From Bigelowiella natans CCMP2755 (Eukaryota; Cercozoa; Chlorarachniophyceae): a stretch of 62,500 bases of DNA. Positions 57,258-62,500 of this stretch are shown here, piece after piece (positions within the stretch are counted from its first letter, which is position 1; each line of letters opens with the position of its first letter). Where the stretch lies: assembly GCA_000320545.1 (NCBI GenBank), contig ADNK01000483.1, positions 1-62,500 of the forward strand, read 5' to 3'. Under the pieces are notes generated by a model, which saw only the letters and a list, made by a program, of their open reading frames with translations, was not told the origin of the DNA and ran no database searches. Position numbers and translations under genes: made by a program.

Positions 57258-58405
57258 TCTGGCCATGAAAACAAGCTGAATTATCGCACATGTACTTGTC
57301 GCAAGGGGAAAACGGGATGGCTTTTTTTTTGGGATAATGTCAAACCAATCAACCTAGGCCGTGCTCTGCAACAGACAAGTTCGAGGGTTTTGTTTCACTT
57401 GCTTGCCGCGTTCCTGTGTCAGTTGCTCACTGCTTTCGTCTCCAGCTGCACACGTCTGAACATTGCCAAGCACGTGCCAAATGTGCATGTGGAAAGAAAA
57501 ATGTGCGTGCGTGCGCGGCTTGTCAGATGTCGGCTTGAAGCAATCATTGAAGTGACAAGCTGCAACAGCTGGCCAGCAAGCCAGCAAGCTGCACGTGTGA
57601 TGTGTGCGTCCATCCAGCCATCGTCTACCAGCGATCAATCGCCAAATCGAACACTGCTGCGTCCCTTGCGTGCGCAGTGTTCGTCATGGCATGACAACAA
57701 CGTGCTATGTCTGTGCAACAGTCTAGATGTGCTTTTTGAGCTCACTAGCAACTGCCAACATGTGCACACATGCATGCTAACATGTAGATAACAGACACAT
57801 CATAGCATAGCATATGCAGATGCATGTACCAGGCATGTTGGCTAGCTAGGCGGCTAGCTACACATGAAGCTGCAAAAACATCGTTGGCTCTGGCTTAGCT
57901 CGTTGCCTACGACCCAGCGCTAGCAGATATTTGATAGTCTCTATAGATGCACGTAATGCAAATTTGTACTAATGATTGTTCCTTTAGCGTGGTAGCGTGT
58001 ACATCTAGATATTAATTAGACATGTAAATGTTGTACTCAGGAGGCGTCCACTAATAGCTCCACTATACCACCTTTGTTTGCACCGCCATCCCTCGTAGCA
58101 GCATACAAGCGCAAAACATATTGCCTATAGTTAACACATTCCTATGAGCATTAAAGCGCACATTCCAGCAGCAACTTGCATCGATTTTGCTGTTGTGCAT
58201 ATAGCGACCAAGTTTGTTGATCATGCTCAATCCAGAAGAAACTGTATCAATACTACGTGTTTTCTAGATTTTGCAAATTCTTGATCATATTTTCATTCAG
58301 TCGTATTACGAAGTGAAGCATATTAAGGATCTCCAGAAAATTCTTTTGCTTGTTCTCTGATCTAAAGTAATTTTTAAGGGTACGTCAACGAAAATTCAAT
58401 TCGAG
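57258..58405. other. Gap at the only break in strand alternation; CTAG island
   Basis: Lies between two minus-strand genes (sulfotransferase start, UBC9 end). A 192-codon plus-strand open frame (57213-57791) fills the place where alternation predicts a plus gene. It contains a hydrophobic stretch (VLFHLLAAFLCQLLTAFV) but no family features, and it is rich in the same CATG/TGCA words as the islands, so it may be chance or a decayed gene. CTAG palindromes cluster at 57838-57860 and 58010-58020. The word CATGCATGCTAACATGT near 57770 is shared with the gap near 20775. Confidence 0.5.
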
Positions 58406-58886
58406 TTAGTATGAAATCATGGTCTGTAAATATTATAACAAACATATCCATAGATATAACCTTCTTGTCATACTTGTCCCTCTTCTTCGTGTACATAGCC
58501 GATGCTGGCTGATTCGCAGGATCTTCACAGTTTGGGCTGCCAACAATAAAAACAAATTTCAGGGCGTGGTGTCGTCTCTTTTTCTAGTGGATGTCTCACT
58601 CATCAAGGAGAGCCTGTATTCCTAGAAGTATCTGGCTCACTGATATTAAAAACCATTTGGCTCATGAGTCACTGATTACGGTTCCAGAACTTCAACGAGA
58701 ACATCCCGCACCGGATAGCGAAGCAGCCCAATTTTTATCGGGCTTGAGGATGCTTAAGCATATGCTTCCGTCGTCGAACACATTTGGATGATAGATTTTC
58801 GGCTCAAACCGGGCCGAAGGTGGATTGCCTATTGTGAGCATCCATATTCAATATTCAGTATTGAAAACTTTGATGTATGTGTATGT

Positions 58887-58922
<36 letters not shown>

Positions 58923-59254
58923 TCAATACTGGGGAAATCCTCCGGGAAAGTTAGAACCACTTTGTACCGGCCTCCCTCCCATGCCGTTCCTATGATGGCA
59001 AAAACAAAGGTACACTGAAAATTTTGGTCATGATAATCGAAAGAAATTGAATCGTCAGCATGCAATCGGGTCTCAAAGCAAGTGTGCACGTGACAGCAAC
59101 CTTTCTTCCCTGGGAACCCGCACAGCCACTTGAAGAGGTTCTGCGATCCGTCTTTATTTTTCTCTGGTCTGGCAAAGAATCCAAATGGTTTCTGCTTACG
59201 GAAATTCTTCCGCTCGTTTGCGAGTCGCTTTCTTGCGGCGGCGGCGGCTGCCAT
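58406..59254 (-). CDS. UBC9: SUMO-conjugating enzyme E2 (UBC9)
   Basis: Transfers SUMO from the E1 to target lysines. Six phase-checked exons (59101-59254, 58930-58989, 58712-58828, 58600-58639, 58461-58536, 58406-58423) encode 154 residues; known UBC9 has about 158. Diagnostic features: [20 protein letters not shown] (SUMO-binding N-terminus), [31 protein letters not shown] with catalytic Cys95 and the HPN at 85-87, [14 protein letters not shown], and [12 protein letters not shown]. The GKKGTxWEGG insertion distinguishes UBC9 from ubiquitin E2s. The N-terminus begins with six Ala from a GCC repeat. The start codon lies on CATG, so a plus-strand ATG overlaps it exactly. Nuclear/cytosolic. Confidence 0.95.
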
Positions 59255-59725
59255 GAATATGGAGTTCAACCGGAAAGGGCGAGGCCTTGCTTGTGGGAGC
59301 TTATACCTTATACCGGTACCGGTAAGTCTGTCCACCAAATGCTTCCGTTTTACATCAGACGACAATATATTCTCCTCAGACGTCAAAAAAATTACATCTG
59401 AAATAGCTTCCCGGCAAATCCTTTCTATGAAGGTCTACCGATGCGGAAAAATGTCCTGTGATTTTACTCCTGCGACAAAAGGTGCACGTGGAGGGATTCT
59501 CTGGCTCCAGACCGTGTTCCAGCCACAGAGATGCCATCACGAACAGGCAGGATTTCTTAGATGTTTCTGGATATAAAGCACAAATGGAACAGAAGGACGA
59601 CAGATTACAATTTACCGAAGATCGGTACAGGAAATGGAATAGACTTGGGCTACATTCACATGTATATTTTGACTAATAATGGCTATGTAGGTGACATTTA
59701 ATTGACACCAAGCGATAGGCCTCTA
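59255..59725. promoter_or_regulatory. Divergent gap UBC9/PPR gene, with an overlapping plus open frame
   Basis: A plus frame starts at 59253 ([16 protein letters not shown]) and meets a GT donor after PVP near 59321. A second open piece, DVSGYKAQMEQKDDRLQFTE, ends near 59625. These could be leader exons of the PPR gene or chance. I see no classical promoter motif. Confidence 0.4.
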
Positions 59726-60009
59726 ATGCGACGTCATGCCTCCCGTCAGCTTCTGCGGGCCCCCCGTCATCGTCGATTTCATGCATTAACTATCAACGAT
59801 GTCAAAATGCACTCTCCAACTGATTCCACAACGCGCTTTCGAAGGTGCATGCCGAACTACCTCACCACCCCTGGCACGACCACATTCACACGCTCATTTA
59901 GAGGAACCCTTGATATCGACGCTCTAATACAGGATGGGAAGTGGGAGGTACGTCTCCCGTCCATTAGAAAATTCACGGACATTTTCCTAAGATATTGTTC
60001 CATATTTGC

Positions 60010-60067
<58 letters not shown>

Positions 60068-62500
60068 CTCTCTGTGCGTGTGTGTGTGTATGTGGTGTAT
60101 GTGTCAAAAAGGCCGCAACGACCGCTCTAGCTGATGGCAATCTCAAACCTTATGAAGACGCCAGTAAATTTAACCTGCTCTTAAGGTTTATTAGTTTCTC
60201 CAAGTGTCCAAAAAATGACCCAAATATGATGTGATGTTGATAATCCTGAGAAGAGAATCTGTTAAAAATGTGATGTTGATAATCCTGGGAAGAGAATCTG
60301 TTCTATAGAAGAACAAGATGCACCACATTCTTCTCTCTCGCATTGACTTTCCACACCACTTGACGACTTCTTACAAAAACAGAGCTGTGACTCAGAAGGG
60401 TACCCAGGAGGAGATGTGGAAGTAAGTGAAGAATCAACCTCCAAACTTCTCACCACAAGTTTCCTCTCAATGGTCTACTGCTGCAACTTCCTAAACATTT
60501 CACTCTCTCATTATACCCCTTCCTTTGTGAAAAACAATCAGCGTGATATCTGCAATGGTTGATGCTGGAATCCGCCTGGATTCCATTCACTGCAACATCA
60601 TTTGCCAAGAGTAAGTAGTGCTGCACACTTGAAGCAACTATATTATTTGGTTCTTGAGCGTCTGCGCCCTCATTCTTCAGATTATGCAAGGGAGGCAGAC
60701 TGGAGGAAGTCGTGGAGTTTATGTAGGCACCCTCACTATCAGCATCATGTTTCGTCAAATTCCCTATTGATTTCGTATTTTATGCTATCGTCGGGACGGA
60801 TCAGGGACCACATGACACAAGGGGGGGTACCGATCTCGGCGAATTTATTCAACATGCTGATAATGGCACAAGTGCAGCAGAACCTTATGGATGATGCGAA
60901 GCAGACGATCGAACTTATGGAGGAGGCTGAGTTGGAGCCGAATGAGGCAACGTTGAACCACATTATCACAGGCATTAAGGTATAGCCAGACAATAAGAGA
61001 ATGACCGTGTAACACAACTACCTCTCGCAACGTGTACTGGATCTTTAAAGGAAATTAATAATATGATCTCAGCGGCGTGGAGGCACTCCCAGCTTCGAGA
61101 ATATTCAGTTTTTCCTGGTAGTATCAGCGTGGAGCACCTCCCCACTGTAGTTGCATGGCATATTTACAACCGTTGTTTCTCCCCCCCCACAAAGGATAAA
61201 TATGGAGGAAATCCTCAAACCATGTGTATAATATTCGAGATTCTTCTGCAAAATGGTAGTTGCCGAACCACAAAAACCTGAAAAGAAAGCAGCTGCTGGA
61301 GCTAGTTAAGACCGATGGTGGCTACCACGTTGCGCTTATTGGACAATGTTGATGATGCTGGTGACATTACGAATATGTTGTGTCTCATCTTTGCAATACC
61401 CTTCGCAGGCATGGAGGACGAGATACCGAAAGTCTTTGAAATATTCAAGGGCAAAGGTGCCAATAATCGAGATGATGATGATGATGATGATGATGAATGG
61501 GTTGTCCTCTCCTCTACTTACAGTGTGAAAGTACGATAAAATTCCAAGATATTGTAGGGGGTTTCCTCTCTCACCCACGCCTCCGTTTACTTGTGTTGTA
61601 TAGTCTTAATTTATATGTTGTTGTCGTCGTCATGATCATCCCTCGCGCCTTTATGATGATAATGCAGGCATAGCACCGACCACGGAGGCGTTCAACGTGA
61701 TGATGAAGTATTGCGAATCTGCCAACAGGTGGCACGAAACTCCATGGAGAAAGAGAATAATAAAAAACCAAAAAAAGGGAGACGCGACGTTGATGTTGCT
61801 ATTACTTTTTGGTGGGCGATGGAAAGGGGGGGGGGGGACTCACTGCTCTCAGTGTAGCATTTCTGTTCGCCATCTCTTCTTCTACTTCTTCCTGAATCAT
61901 CCTCTCCTTCATTCTTCCCCACACTGCTGTAAGGTCGTATGCGGTGCTGCGCAGCATGGAAATCTCAGGATGTGCTCCAGACAAATACACGATTTACTAT
62001 CTCGTCAGAGATGGGTATGGAAGATGAACAACAACGGGGCAGCAGCAACACATTAAATGCTGCATGATGATGATGGTGGTGGATGCTGGTGACTATGCTG
62101 TGCACGTCTATCAAACGCAAAACTGTGCGAGAGTAGTAAGCACTATAAAATGTGTGTATGTGTGTGTGTGTGTGTGTGTGTGTTTGTGTATGCTACTACA
62201 CGCTCTTATTATTATCATTATTATTATTATTATTATTATCGTCGTCGTCCTCATTATCAATCGCCATTCTCTCAGAGTGCTGTCCACTGTCGATGAGGTG
62301 AGGCGGATGTTGGAGAAAAATGGCCTACAGGTGATGGTGGTGATGATGCTGATGACGATTTGGAATGTGAGCTGGATGATGATGATGATGATCATGCTGA
62401 CGGGGTACCTCCTTAACGATAGTCCTCTCTATCTCATGTGCAATGATGATATCAACATTCCTGATGCCTTTCCTACACCTTGTTGCTGCTAACACTACTT
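59726..62500 (+). CDS. Organelle-targeted pentatricopeptide repeat protein (3' partial)
   Basis: ATG 59726 begins MRRHASRQLLRAPRHRRFHA, an Arg-rich, acid-free presequence typical of mitochondria (a plastid cannot be excluded). The first exon ends at 59947; the next begins at 60112 (AATTALADGNLKPYEDASKF). PPR helices follow in separate exons: VISAMVDAGIRLDSIHCNII (60542-60610), LFNMLIMAQVQQNLMDDAKQ and LEPNEATLNHIITGIK (60794-60980), MEDEIPKVFEIFKGKG (61411-61458), IAPTTEAFNVMMKYCESAN (61669-61727), YAVLRSMEISGCAPDKYTIY (61935-61999), and VLSTVDEVRRMLEKNGLQ (62278-62330). The 35-residue repeat grammar (N..I, A...+..M, G..P) is clear. PPR proteins bind organelle transcripts for processing, editing or stability. 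The gene runs off the window. Exons near 61070 and 61290 are tentative. Introns hold (TC)n, (GAT)n, (GT)n and (ATT)n repeats. Confidence 0.75.

Noticed and set aside
57213-57791. Annotating the 192-codon frame as a gene
   Set aside because: It lacks domain features and is composed of the same CATG/TGCA words as the islands; kept only as a hypothesis.
58829-59386. Single long minus open frame through UBC9 intron 1
   Set aside because: The open frame reads through an intron; removing 58990-59100 restores the conserved GKKGTAWEGG of UBC9.

Overview
The window comes from a nuclear genome of a flagellated microbial eukaryote. Genes are intron-dense (GT-AG, introns mostly 50-200 nt), stops are standard, and there is a flagellar outer-arm dynein light chain, cytosolic ribosomal protein L38, SUMO E2, Integrator subunit 9, COG complex subunit 3 and a PPR-type organelle RNA protein. 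I cannot name the species. GC content is moderate, microsatellites are extremely abundant, and CTAG-type palindromes fill many gaps. An alga or related protist is likely, but this is inference.

Layout, left to right: coiled-coil gene with a SAP-like end (+, ~1-2870); RPL38 (-, 4579-5005); GDT1/TMEM165 Golgi cation transporter (+, 5871-7771); acylation-motif MAP kinase (-, 9007-10213); PWWP/DEK_C/RS chromatin-splicing protein (+, 10956-14727); core-1-synthase-like glycosyltransferase (-, 15589-17595); DNAL1 (+, 18282-20190); GT8-like glycosyltransferase (-, 21794-23555); acylation-motif ADF/cofilin-like protein (+, 24533-25312); UDP-glucose dehydrogenase (-, 27084-29077); F-box-like gene (+, ~29.8-30.9 kb); INTS9 (-, 31854-33937); degenerate Sen1-like SF1 helicase (+, ~34.1-43.1 kb); ubiquitin-derived pseudogene (-, 43.7-44.1 kb); COG3 (+, 44652-47035); small membrane protein (-, 47781-48053); signal-anchored coiled-coil protein (+, 48553-53739); sulfotransferase (-, 54497-57257); UBC9 (-, 58406-59254); mitochondrial-type PPR protein (+, 59726 to the right edge).

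Genes alternate strand almost without exception. Divergent pairs share gaps of roughly 0.2-1 kb. Most convergent 3' ends are separated by gene-free islands rich in CTAG, GCTAGC and CATGCTAGCATG palindromes, some of which share sequence. The only break in the alternation (sulfotransferase/UBC9) holds such an island and a long plus-strand open frame.

Several products belong to one cellular theme, Golgi glycan synthesis: GDT1 (Mn/Ca supply), two glycosyltransferases, UGDH (UDP-glucuronate), COG3 (enzyme retention) and a sulfotransferase. A second theme is transcript handling: PWWP/DEK_C/RS protein, INTS9, Sen1-like helicase and PPR protein. Exon structures marked as phase-checked were reconstructed by hand so that splice sites and reading frame agree across all exons. 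Others are partial. Two genes carry apparent one-step frame breaks that could be real lesions or assembly indels.
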